DNA of 64,000 nt, from contig CAJINV010000005.1 in assembly GCA_905178155.1 (NCBI GenBank), positions 5,154,667 to 5,218,666 on the forward strand, given 5' to 3'. Under the pieces are notes generated by a model. It did not search any database. It had not been told where the DNA came from and saw only the letters and a list, made by a program, of their open reading frames with translations. Source of the stretch: Amoebophrya sp. A120. Lineage: Eukaryota; Sar; Dinophyceae; Syndiniales; Amoebophryaceae. The stretch's first letter is position 1. Each line of letters opens with the position of its first letter. Shown here piece by piece: positions 1 to 10,896 of this stretch. Position numbers and translations under genes: made by a program.

Positions 1-1666
1 TGTCTTCGATTTTACCGAGGGACGGAGCACTACTGGGAACAATCCGGGAAGTTGTGGAGCGAATTTCAACAAAGCAGGACAACAAGTTCTTGTAAAAGAC
101 GACCCGTTTGCGCTTTCCCGGCAGCATTTCTCGTTCGGGAGCGGGACGACCTGAGAAAACTTTATTTATCCGACGACTAGCATCAGCGTTCAAGAAGCTA
201 GATCTGGAATGTGAATGAGTTTCAATTTCTGCGAAAGGTGGAGGCTCTGGGTTTTATGTACTTTTTACCTCAATAAACTACAACGCGATAATATTCGAAG
301 AATGAAAAATTTTGCATTTCCAACATCCAGAGGACAAACAATGCCAATTAAGTTTAAGAATACTAAGTAGTAGCATGATGCGGCCGTCGTGGTGGCTTTG
401 GCTTTTGCTCTTCCGAGAAAGGTTTTGCCGAAATAAACGAATCTTCGAGCGGGGCCACTGTATGCAGGCCACTGCTTATGGTCCACGTGCAGACTACTTA
501 GTTCGTCATGCAGACTTGACCGCTGCATGCAGATCGATCATTGTACACATGCAGTCCTAAAAATTGACATCTTCTGTTTCAAACTAAATCCTTTGTTTGC
601 TTAGAAAGGAAATGAAACTCAAGAGAAGAAAAAGGAGAGTGCTTAGTAGGTGGATGAATCTCCTGCTCTGCACCATTTCTGCCCGGAATCTGTCAGCGAC
701 TTTTCGCGACGACTAGAAATTTCAAGCTCGACGAGCAGGAAACGAACCGAAATTTTAGCATGACTTTACGCTTCTATAATCAGTTGAAGGAAGGTTTTAT
801 CGGGGAGGTCCCTTTCGTTCTAAAAAACGAAAAAAAGATTATGCTTTTACTTGTTGAAGAGTTCAAGAACATCGAAAGTTACGTCGAAGCATTTTGTAGG
901 TCCTGCAGTACGTAGACGTAGTTCATCTTTGAACTTACGTGAATAGATGGTCCTCGTCTCCGACTTCTTCGTAGATCTAGATGGCATGGTTCACTCGGTA
1001 ACTAGTCTAGACCGTGGCCGTGGGTTTTGTGTTATTTGTCTAGATCGTAGACATCGTCACCCAGTACCTCAAAGATGAAGTTCTCTCGTCCACTGTTGGC
1101 TCCGTGCATGGCCGCTCGTGTAGTTGTCCGGCAAGATTTCGTGGGAACATCCGATCAGGAAGGAAAGTCGAACTAGTACATCATCAACCAAGTTCGTCAT
1201 CGTATGCCAAAAATCACCACAGATGAAGTGGTGATCTATTACTCAGTACTTCGTTTATGTCGTAAAAATCTTCCGCACTTCAAGAAAATGAAAATCGTGC
1301 TGCCCGTCGTCGTCGTGATGAAAGACCCCGGCGGCGTATTTACTATTTCCAAGCTGTGGAATGTAGTTCTTCTTCTTTACGCCTCAAATCAACAAGACCT
1401 ACAACCAGTTGCAACCGTTTTTTTTTTGACATCTGACTTCCTTGAAAGAAGGGTGGAAGAATTGTTGTCTTCACGCTAAAAAGCTTATTAAGCTTTTCAA
1501 CATCATCAAGATCAATTGCGATCGAGAGATCTGCACACTGAGTACTGTACTTACTTACCACATCAAGTGGGCGGGGTAGAAGTAAACAAGAAGAAGTGTA
1601 GACTCGAGCTCGTACAACTACCAATCGCCTTGTTGTGCTGGAAGATTGTACAACGACAGCAAGAAA
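1..1666. other. No gene recognised
   Basis: Short reading frames only, none with convincing coding character or introner junctions. Several TCTAGA/AGATCT-like words cluster around 970-1060. I see no RNA gene here. Confidence 0.4.
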
Positions 1667-2191
1667 ATGAAACTCGCCAACAAGAATATGAAAGCTACCT
1701 TCTTCCTCGCCGTGGCTCCGTTTGGCGAGAAGTCGGGGACGAAGATGATGATGCAGATCGTTTCCGCCGTGGAGCAGGGTAAGAAGAAGAACACTAATGG
1801 TCCGGGTCGTGCTGGTAAAAAAGCTGCTGTGCCGGTCGTCGCGCCCGGAGGAGCTTCTGGCGGCCGTGGCGCGACCACGACTATGGCGTTCTCACCTGTT
1901 ACATTCTCAACTGTTACATGGGTTTATGATGCAAGAATGGCAAAAGTCAAAGCAGGGAGGTTGCAGCTGTAGCATTACAAATTCCGCACAGATTTAGGCG
2001 CTGTTTAGCCTTTCCAAAATTTGTCATGCGAAGACGCTTCACCTTGTGAGTGTTGATGTTCGTTTTGCATTGCAAATCATGTAACAGTTGAGAATGTAAC
2101 AGTTGAGAACGCCATAACGACGCACCTGTGGGTCGGGAGCGAGTTGGCCGGGACTGCCCAGTACGAGAGTTGGAAAAGCATCGGTGACTAG
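1667..2191 (+). CDS. Small unknown basic protein, 94 aa, two exons
   Basis: Exons 1667-1881 and 2122-2191 join to 285 nt, a 95-codon frame ending in TAG. They are separated by a family I introner flanked by ACGAC on both sides. The product starts MKLANKNMKATFF, has a hydrophobic stretch near residues 8-17, then a Lys/Gly/Ala-rich middle and the tail HLWVGSELAGTAQYESWKSIGD. I do not recognise a family. The exact frame across the element is the main support. The start was chosen as the first ATG of the open frame. Confidence 0.5.
1882..2116. mobile_element. Introner, family I
   Basis: 235 bp between ACGAC repeats (1877-1881 and 2117-2121). Termini TATGGCGTTCTCACC and GAGAACGCCATA are inverted copies, and each end carries a second GTTACA-type arm. 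Confidence 0.8.
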
Positions 2192-3325
2192 TAGAAATTT
2201 TTGCATTTATAAAAAATAGTACAACAAAAATCAAATATGCTTGTTGCTCACCAGCAAAAAAAATTTCTACGTAAGATTCGTTATGCGGATCTGACCTGGA
2301 GGAAAGAGGAAGATTTCGATTTGTCATGCATAAATAGCAGTACGAATACGACTACGAGTGTGCGATACTTTTTCACAGGATACAAAGGGATTCCTGCAGG
2401 TCGACCGTGCGACTGCGGCGGAGATGAAGCGGGTTGGCGATGACGACGACGACGACAACCCGACGGAGAAGGTAGCACCTAATTCATTCCCAACCTAGCC
2501 ATCGCATTTTTCGAGACACCAAATTGAAATTCTAAGCATCACAAATAGGACTAGGTCGCGCAGACCAGCGCGAACAGCGTGAGGGCCGGAATGGGTCAAC
2601 CACCTCTGTGGCCTCATTTTTGTTCTCCCATGGCCAGCGGCCCCTGCCTACAAAAATGGTCTACGCCGTGGGATTGCAGGAACGAGGCATGCAGGCTACA
2701 CAACCTGGTAAAGAAGTCGAAGATGGCGCGCGCGCATGCTAGAGAAGCATGCGCGGCTTACTGCTCACCTCTTTTTTATGTTCACACACTACAAAGGCAC
2801 ATCCTGACGTCTATGACGCGAATATGTAGAATCTAGCGGGCTCGCAGCCCCTCTCTCCGGCGACGTGGTGGCCGAGCAAGCTATGTGAGGGCACACGCCT
2901 CCCGTAGCGAGCCGTTACGCTAGCGACCTCTGCTGGGGAGGGTCCGGGGGGATTTGTTGCAGCCTGTGTTGCGTCCGGCGCTGTTACCTCTCGGCGCAGT
3001 GCTGGAGCACGGTTCGACCCACGTCTGTGGGCGCAGAGTGCGACGTCCCGCAGCCACCTCTGTGGCGCGGGCGTTGCGGTGCGGTCCCTGTTGCGCGCCC
3101 CGCGACTGTATGTAGCTGTACATAGGACGCTGCGACGAAGCAGCGCGGGTACACTTTTATACAGAAGCCTTGTCCGCCACTGAGAAGGGTGCGGCCCTTT
3201 GTTGTTGAGAACATAGATACGGACTAGAGCTACGACCCCATGCGCCCGCAGAGCTGCGGGGATTTGGGAAGGAGTTTGCGTTCGCCTCAGTATGATAACC
3301 AAAATGCTACCCAAATCACATCAAC
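2192..3325. other. Intergenic with introner remnant and duplicated exon start
   Basis: A family B right end lies near 2345-2385 (GTGCGATACTTTTTCACAGGATA-like) with no clear left partner. About 40 bp at 2427-2466, able to encode KRVGDDDDDDNPTE, is repeated at 3353-3391 inside the next gene. From 2560 to 3250 the DNA is GC-rich with many short hairpins. A minus-strand frame there lacks coding character. Confidence 0.4.
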
Positions 3326-5013
3326 ATGAATCAGGTACCAACAGGGCGGAAGCGGGTTGGCGATGACGACGACGACGACAACCCGACGGAGACGAGGGGA
3401 GCCGTTGCATATGAAATATCAAATGGAAATATGTCTTGGTCTGGAAGGTCGCAACTTGTCATGCTGTTTTTGGATTCTAAAAAAATTAGTATTGCATGAC
3501 CAGCAAGAAAGGTCCAGTTTGTGCTACGCGGAGAGGGCATTTCTCATGCGGAAAGCGCATCAGGAAGCCCTCTAAAAGTCTGTGGTGCTAGGTCATGCAT
3601 TACAGGCATCAGGGGTCATGAGAAATATGCGTGACAAGTCTTGCATTGTTCCAGACCCAGACATATTTGCATTTGATATGAACCCAAAGCCGTGACGGAC
3701 TGGGCGCAGGAGTGTGAGGAATTGAATGCGGAGTGGAAAGAACAAGCGGGACAATGTCCTCCTGATACCGCGTCAAAAGTAGTACTCGCACACATGATCG
3801 AGAAGGACTGTCCTCATGTGAGTCCCGACGTCAACAAGTGGCCGAAAATGCTTGGCCTCGAAAAAACCGACGCGACCGAAAAATGTTACCGCCTTCTCGA
3901 AGGTTACTCTCAGTTCTCGACTCTCATCCGCGGCGTCTTCAATATGGGACTCTCAAACGTTACACTCTCAAGTGTTTGATACATGACTTGTCATGCAAAG
4001 TTAGATGTGCCATAGATAATGATAACCCTAACCCTAAGCCGCCAGACGATCTTCAAGCTGCTTCGCATGACAAATTCTCGAAGGGCTAAACAGCGTCTAA
4101 ATCTGTGTCAAATGATGTGCGTCGCGAGAGCTGCAAGCATGTCCCTTAATATCTCACTGGTGCCTGCACCTGCTGTTGTTGCGTGACGAAAACAAATGGA
4201 TCGAACAGTTGGGACTGTAACGTTTGAGAGCTCTTGTCCCATACTCTAAGGCGGCATGTTGTTGAGCGCAGATACTTATGCATTGCAAAAGTATCGCACT
4301 CGTATAAATGCATTACAAATTTCCTCAGCATGAGAATTTGCAATGCTGATTTACCTGAAGCTGAAGAAAAAGACTTGTAATGCATGATTGCAATACGAGC
4401 GCGATACTTTTGCACAGGATAATACCAAGCTCATCCGCAACGTGACCGGCGACTCCGCCCCTTCCCCGGATCTGAGCGCTTGGGACGCTATCGCGAAACA
4501 CAAATCGGTGATCGACATGATCGAGGCCAAGAAAGAAATGTACCAGCTGTACATCGACCACTGGAAATTATGCCGTGTAAAAACATTTAAGTTTAACATT
4601 GCCACCCCAGAGTTGTCATACACGTCTGCAAGCCTCAGAGTCAGACGTTTCTCATGCGCAACCCCATGAGGAGCACTCTGTAATGCTGTCTGGCAGTTTG
4701 TCATGCTAGAATCAGGATCATGCCGCTACAATTATGTTGGCTAAAAAACGCGAGTTGTACACTCTGAGCCCAAAATTGTCATGCGCGACAGCCAAAAGAT
4801 GCTAGTTTATGTAGTAAAGTCACCATGATCTTGAGGACTATGGGGTGGGGACGTTTTTGCTCAGGATAGAAATGCGCGGAGCTGGGAAACGGCTGGCCGA
4901 AGGCCGAGGACTTTGTGGAAGACATCAATTTTCCCAGCAGCGAAATCGGCCAGGCCTGGGAAAAATACGTTGCCGATGCCGTGGCGGGTCTCGACAATTA
5001 TTTTACCAACTAA
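3326..5013 (+). CDS. Unknown acidic/helical protein, 219 aa, five exons
   Basis: Exons 3326-3415, 3683-3942, about 4249-4275, 4426-4568 and 4874-5013 total 660 nt ending in TAA. The protein begins MNQVPTGRKRVGDDDDDNPTE and continues with helical, charged sequence (WAQECEELNAEWKEQ; WDAIAKHKSVIDMIEAKKEMYQLYIDHWK) to the tail DAVAGLDNYFTN. No signal peptide or membrane span. I do not recognise the family. The second junction (family I introner, flanks CTTCAA/CTCTAA) is uncertain by one or two bases; the choice given is the one that keeps the frame open. Confidence 0.6.
3416..3677. mobile_element. Introner, family A
   Basis: TSD ATGAA. The two GTCTGG(G)TCTGGAA ends are inverted. Confidence 0.8.
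3943..4248. mobile_element. Introner, family I
   Basis: Inverted ends TATGGGACTCTCAAACGTTA and its complement. Imperfect TSD CTTCAA/CTCTAA. It holds a short telomere-like stretch (AACCCTAACCCTAAGCC) at about 4023-4039. Confidence 0.7.
4276..4421. mobile_element. Introner, family B
   Basis: TSD ATAC. Ends GCAAAAGTATCGCACTCG and GCGATACTTTTGC. Confidence 0.8.
4569..4868. mobile_element. Introner, family C
   Basis: TSD GAAAT. The left inverted repeat is split by about 17 extra bases (ATTTAAGTTTAACATTG) between the AAAAAC and CCACCCC parts. Confidence 0.75.
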
Positions 5014-6289
5014 ACATGTTGTTGAACTTAAACTTATTTACTTTTTTCGCTTCAGAATCAATCTTTCTCGCGATCTATTCCACCTCCGGTTTCAAGAGTA
5101 CACTTTTTTTGTTTTTGTTTACAGCTGCACATGTTGTTTCAATTTAATATTTCATTTCATACATGTATGTCAATCACCAGTTGGGTATTACTCATTTATT
5201 CATTCACTCGTCCACATGACAGCGATGCCTTTTGGTATTTATTGGGAAAACGAAAAGAATCTTACTCATCCACCATAATCCGCAAGATAGAAGCACAAGA
5301 ACCTGACAACTCCAAAAATGTAAATGTTAGTGCCTGTAGCTGTGCCGACGTACTTTCTTGCGACGGAGAGGGAGAGCTAGTACTTAGCAGTGTAAGAACT
5401 GCAACTGCCGTCAGCTTTCTCTCTCCTGTCGCAGCAGATTAAAGTGCTGTCCAGCCGTTGTACTAACAGAGTCGCGTATGTTGATACTGCAGTGGTTCTT
5501 TTTACAATTCACAGATCAAAGCTGCGTCTTCCCGCTCCAGCAGGAGAACAACAATAACGGCACACCAGTTACAAGAAGTTATTCGAACTTTTATCGCATA
5601 TAATTGCCGCTTGAGGATCGTCTTGTTTCAGGCAGGAATCTTGTCCCGCGGAGCTGTGGTGGTTCACGCGTACATTCTTTCCACACGAAAAATTGTTCCA
5701 CATTCATCTTTCCACATCTTGGTTCGATGGCGCTTTCCGCCTTTCAATCACTGTGCTGTAGATCATTATGTTGCTCCTGTCACGGAGGCGGAATAGCAAG
5801 AAGTCCTCGGGATCTTCTATGAAAAAAACGAAAAGTTTTCACCTCCCGTCGCTCTTGCTGCTGGATCTTCCCTGCGATAGTACTGATCGAAGCATATTAG
5901 AGTTCTTGTTGAAATGAATTCTTTGGTTAGAAATACCGCTTGATGCTGTTGTGCTTTTCGTTTCTGATTGGATTTTTTGGATCATACACTAATAGCGTTT
6001 ACTGATAGGTTACCTGTTTTCTGTAGTCGAAGAAAGAACTTGATAAGGGCAGTTCCTTCTCCTGCGGGCGCCGGTTTTGCGTAGCCTTCGTTTCGAGGTG
6101 GATTGCGCAAGAAGTGCTGGAAGCATTCACCCTCGTCATATGTTTTCCATGATGGCAGTTCGTGGTTAGTATGAAAATGTGTACAACGGTCATGAGCCAT
6201 AGATAATAAATAGCATCGATCGTGGTCCAGCATGAGCAATTAGAAGTGCGTTGAGTATACAAATTACCTTCGGCAAGTAGATGTAAAAG
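5014..6289. other. Intergenic; carries a copy of the array leader motif
   Basis: AT-rich 3' region of the preceding gene, then no convincing reading frame. At 5448-5493 there is a near-copy of the roughly 43-bp motif (GTCCAGCCGTTGTACTAACA...) that opens each array unit. Confidence 0.5.
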
Positions 6290-7080
6290 ATGAAGACCAT
6301 GGATTTCGAGTCGCGGCGGCGCGCGTTCAAGCAGACGCAGGATTTGAACGACGTGCGACGAAAGCGTGAAGACGAGGAAGTGCAGCTGCGGAAAACGGAA
6401 AAGGAGGTCCTGCTGCAGAAAAAGCGCCGGGATTGCCGCAGCGATGGTTGTAGTACTGCACCAGCAGCTCCGGCGTCCACCTCGACTTCCGCTGCAGCAT
6501 CCGCTTCCTCTTCCACCACGGAAAGCATGGGTAGTACTTCTACCCACGGTAATTATAACAGCGCGGCAAGTAGGACAACCTCTAACAACAGTTGTGCCAG
6601 TGCTACCAACTACACGGCTCAGAAGATTTTAGGGCAGAGGAACACGCTGCTTTCGACAACCGACGAAGAGCATAGCTCGGGAGCGATGAATTCAAAAATG
6701 AGTCTGAATCTGAATGCAAGTGCAAGTACGCATCTTCAACTGCAGTCGACAGATCAACATGGTGCAGCTGTTGGCAATAATATTAACTCGCCTTGTGTGT
6801 TCCGTGACCATCATGATCATGGCCCGCCAGAAGACTGCTCCCCATTACTGCATATACACTGCAAGAGATATAATGTCTGGATTTGGAAGGTTGCAACTTG
6901 TCATGCTAAATCTGGATCGTGCCAAAAATATGTGTTGCATGATTACCAAAAGATGTCCACTTTCGGACAAGTTCAGAGGCAGTTTGTCATGCAGGATAAG
7001 TAGGGATGATAGCGGTTTCACAGAATCTGCCATGCTAGGTCCTACATGCCAGACCTCATGGGTCATGGAAAATCTGCATG
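6290..7080 (+). CDS. Importin alpha (karyopherin alpha), 5' end only
   Basis: The exon 6290-6852 encodes an importin-beta-binding (IBB) domain at residues about 4-47: basic clusters RRRAFK, DVRRKRED, EEVQLRK and LLQKKRRD in the usual order for the nuclear-import adaptor importin alpha. It is followed by an unusually long Ser/Ala/Thr/Asn-rich linker (to about residue 187). In the known family this domain is followed by about ten armadillo repeats that bind nuclear localisation signals; none are present. The exon runs into a family A introner which loses its right half at 7080, where the tandem array begins. The gene is therefore truncated by rearrangement or by assembly. An in-frame TAA just upstream supports the ATG at 6290. 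Confidence 0.75.
6853..7080. mobile_element. Introner, family A, right half missing
   Basis: The left terminus (ATAATGTCTGGATTTGGAAG) and the interior match other A elements as far as the ATGGAAAATCTGCATG motif. The expected CCAGACCCAGAC end is absent, and sequence switches to the array unit. Confidence 0.75.
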
Positions 7081-7749
7081 GAATAAAGTGTCCAGCCGTT
7101 GTACTAACAGAGTCGCGTATGTTGATACGACTCGGGATTTTGATGTGCTACTTGTGCAAGGACGCGGGCAAAATTTCGCCCCGGATTTTTGAACATCTTG
7201 AAGATTTGGATGGTTGGGTAAGACCAAAAAAAAATTTCTTCCTCGGAGGACGACCTCTTGCATTTCTCAAGGAGGATGCAAGTGGCACGGTGAAAAATGT
7301 CGATTTTCAGAAATTTTTCTGTTGTTCACAGTTTGTCGTGCTTCCTGTGTATTGTTTCACAGACGGTTCAATTAGTTTTAGTGTTACAACTACCGTGTAC
7401 TTACCTTGTACTTTTTTTTGTTTTTCTACTCTGGCAGCTGAGGACGCGCTAGTAGTAAGTTCTCTCGCAGGTGCACCTCCTTGTTTTTCGACGGTCGTGC
7501 GAAATTTCTCTCACTTCGGTACAGGTTTCTATTTTAAGAAGCGCACACGTCATTCTATCTTTCTGCGCCCTCCCGTCGTTTTATGATTTATTAATACAAA
7601 TTTGTCACATCGATAGATTTTTGCTACGAGGTTTTTTCTTCATCTTCACCCAAGTTAGAAGACTACTGTCGTTTTGATTCTGTAATAGTGCAACTGCAAC
7701 AAATAGTACGTAGGTAAATTTTCTGAATCAGCAACAGCAACGACACGAG

Positions 7750-10210
7750 ATGTTCACCTCTAGAACCCTGATCTCAGGTTCCGAAGACGCAGGGCCTCTG
7801 CTCGGCCCAACAAGTACGATGTTGTCCGACAGTCCTCCATTGAGACCGGGTTCAAACGATCCAGACCCGGATCCTCTTCTACGTGAAGATTTTCCTTGCA
7901 CCAGACCAACAGCACATGGGGCTCCCGAAGCCGCAAATGCGAAAAATGCAAAAAGGAAGAACACCAGCACGAGCACTAGCAGCTTGGGAGCGGCTACTAC
8001 TGGAGGTTCTTCTTCCTACAGCGGCCCAAGTAGGACATTGTCGTCTTCAACATCGTCGACTGGTGCGGGGTTGAGCAATGATAACAAACACCAGCGCATT
8101 ATCAAATGCAAATAAGTCTGGGTCTGGAAACTTGTGATGCTGAATTGTGGATGACTGAAATACTTCCCAATGCAGCTAAGCATGACAAGTTTCCCGCACA
8201 CTTTTGCATGCGCATTCCGCATGAAAAACTGCGCTTTTGTATGACAAAAGGAGGTATCTTCTTGCTAGTCATGCAACACAGATTTTACAGGAGTGCAGGA
8301 CTAGCATTACAAGTTCCATGCTTTCAGACCCAGACATATTTGCAATGCATACGCATTCTGAATTACCCGCTCACGCCGGAAGTTGGCCCAAGGGAAGTTG
8401 TGCTCCTAGAAGCTCCACCGATCGAGAAATTCGACGTAGCAACAAGACCCGACGGAGAAACGGGCGTGCTGGAACATGATAGGGAACAGCATCACGCCGG
8501 TATAATATCTTCAAACCAGGGCGGAGGAGGAGGAGGAGCATATCAGCATAATGGAAATGAGGGTCTTGTGGCAGGACCACGAGGAGCATCTTCTTCAAGA
8601 ACACATGAGCTGCGGAAGAATACTTCTAGTACGACGAGCATAAAAGATCTGTACAACGTCGTTCCAGCATCATCTGTGAATGATGATAAGCCCCAACAGA
8701 CGATGAAAACTCGCAAGCCGCGACATTCCTGGAGCGTGCACAACTATGACCCGCTCAGGTGTCAACTTACAGGCTACGTAAACGTTTACAATAGATGAAC
8801 ATGCAAGTCTGTGATGCAAAAGGTGATGCAAAAGGTAGCCTACTTGTACTCCTGCAGAAGTGCGCATGACAAGTTCTGGAGTTGTCCCAAACGACCGCAC
8901 TAGAATCGTGCGAAATTTGATTGTATTGCAGAAAGTGGAACGTTGTGCGAGTCTGTCATGCTCGTCATCATGCAATACAAAACGCAGACTCTATTGGAAC
9001 GCTTGAGATTGTAGTAACGTTTGAGCAGGTCATAACAACCTCCGGGATTTTCTTGCTGACGAGGAAGAAGTGGACTCGGATTCCTACACCCGCATTTATG
9101 GCCTGCTCAAGTTGTGTTACAATCTGTGATGCAAAAGGTGCATGATCCATCATCCTCTTCTCACAGGAGAGTGCATCACAAGTTCGGGACGAGTACTTCT
9201 TACCAAACCGCACTAGAATCATCCGGCTAAATTTGTATTGCAAAAAGCGGAACTACACGGCTCTGTGTGTCTCTTATGCTGATCAAGCAACACAAAATCC
9301 AGACACAGATTCTGTGTACTGTAACCACGTCTGAGATTTTTGTAATAGCTGAGCAGGTTATAGCATTCCCACCGCGTTTTTCTCTACTTCGTTGACATCG
9401 GAAGATGACGACCATAACAAATTCGACGATATTAGTCTTTTTCGCAGCTACGCTGCCGAGGACCCTCACGCGGCACTCTCCCCCTCTAGCCGAACAGGAC
9501 ATCATAACCCGGCCTCCTCAAGTAGCAGGCAGCAGCGCATGGCTATCCTATGTAAAAACGTCCCCAACCCATAGTCAAGATGGGGAATCGGCTACACAAA
9601 TCTACAAGTTTTGGCTGCTTTGCATGACAAATTTGGATTCGTAGTGTCGTGCTGTTTGAGCTAGCTCAGCAGCGTCACAGATCTAGTACATCAGGCTGAT
9701 TGAAGCATGACAGATTCCAAAACACGCCTAAACAATGCCTCTCATGGGGCTCCGCATGAGAAACAGTTTCAGCATGCAGATTTGCAATACAAATACAACT
9801 ATGGGGTGGGGACGTTTTTCAATACGATAATGGCCATGGCCTCCTTGCTCCTGGACCGGTGGCGTTTCGAGGTTCTATGACAATGCACAACTCCCCCTCG
9901 TCCCCCTCATTTGTCATGCAAAATACCAATTATACATCCCTTTCCCTTAAGCACTGCTTGCATGACAGGCTCCGGAAGCTGAAACAGCACTAGAATCGGT
10001 CGCTGATTTGTCATGCAAAAGCTGGATTTATGCCAGCACTTGTGTTGCTGCTTATGCACTTCAAATGAGGGGGGGGGTTGTGGACTCTCATAGGTTCCGT
10101 ACGGCACGTACAAACGCATCGCACTGTTTCTCGCCATTGAGTCAGAGATTGAACCAGAGTGCGGCGACTTTTGTTTTTGCATTTGCAAACAGGACGTCGA
10201 GAGCTCATAA
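7750..10210 (+). CDS. Array gene 1: truncated soluble paralogue, 374 aa
   Basis: Exons 7750-8100, 8358-8744, 9040-9096, 9368-9543, 9835-9875 and 10098-10210 sum to 1125 nt ending in TAA. The product starts MFTSRTLISGSEDAGPLLGP. It is mostly Ser/Thr/Asp/His-rich and disordered-looking, with one ordered-looking stretch (RILNYPLTPEVGPREVVLLEAP) and an acidic LRDFLADEEEVDSDSYTRI segment. The tail is IESEIEPECGDFCFCICKQDVESS. It aligns residue by residue with the first part and last exon of the gene at 20954-26879, but the central membrane region is missing. No domain recognised. Confidence 0.7.
8101..8351. mobile_element. Introner, family A, absent from the full-length paralogue
   Basis: TSD CGCATT at 8095-8100 and 8352-8357. 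The paralogue has the unoccupied site with a single CGCATT at 21916-21921. Confidence 0.92.
8745..9034. mobile_element. Introner, family K
   Basis: TSD ACAAC. The left end TATGACCCGCTCAGGTGTCA mirrors the right end (AACGTTTGAGCAGGTCATA). Removal gives the codons CAC AAC CTC CGG. Confidence 0.8.
9097..9362. mobile_element. Introner, family K
   Basis: TSD GCATT. Left TATGGCCTGCTCAAGTTG, right AGCTGAGCAGGTTATA. Confidence 0.8.
9544..9829. mobile_element. Introner, family C
   Basis: TSD ATGGC. Shared with the full-length paralogue (23284-23564). Confidence 0.85.
9876..10091. mobile_element. Introner, family G
   Basis: TSD AGGTTC. Ends ATGCACAACTCCCCCTCG and GGGGGTTGTGGACTCTCATA. Shared with the paralogue (23611-23841). 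Confidence 0.85.
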
Positions 10211-10896
10211 TTAGCCGCAGCTTTCGTGTGGATACAAATAGAATAAAGTGTCCAGCCGTTGTACTAACAGAGTCGCGTATGTTTAATATACGACTCGGGA
10301 TTTTGATGTGCTACTTGTGCAAGGACGCGGGCAAAATTTCGCCCCGGATTTTCGAACATTCATTTTGAAGATTTGGATGGTTGAGTAAGACCAAAAAAAG
10401 ATTCCTTCCTCGGAGGACGACCTGTTGCATTTCTCAAGGAGGATGCAAGTGGCACGGTGAAAAATGTCGATTTTCAGAAATTTTTCTGTTGTTCACAGTT
10501 TGTCGTGCTTCCTGTGTATTGTTTCACAGACGGATTACGGTGTATTTACCTTGTTGCACTTTTTTTGTTTTTCTACTCTGGCAGCTGAGGACGCGCTAGT
10601 AGTAAGTTCTCTCGCAGGTGCACCTCCTTGTTTTTCGACGGTCGTGCGAAATTTCTCTCACTTCGGTACAGGTTTCTATTTTAAGAAGCGCACACGTCAT
10701 TCTATCTTTCTGCGCCCTCCCGTCGTTTTATGATTTATTAATACAAATTTGTCACATCGATAGATTTTTGCTACGAGGTTTTTTCTTCATCTTCACCCAA
10801 GTTAGAAGACTACTGTCGTTTTGATTCTGTAAAAGTGCAACTGCAACAAATAGTACGTAGGTAAATTTTCTGAATCAGCAACAGCAACGACACGAG

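Noticed and set aside
2811-3314. 167-codon minus-strand ORF
   Set aside because: GC-rich, Arg/Ala/Pro-biased, no introner junctions, opposite strand to all other genes; typical chance ORF.
4023-4039. Telomere or chromosome-end signal
   Set aside because: Only about two and a half CCCTAA-type repeats inside an introner; too short, and flanked by genes.
6714-7586. 290-codon + strand ORF
   Set aside because: It runs out of frame through the importin linker, half an introner and array flank; no consistent protein.
8106-8798. 230-codon ORF in each array unit starting inside the introner
   Set aside because: Its first 83 codons are introner sequence; the real frame enters from the upstream exon at the CGCATT junction.
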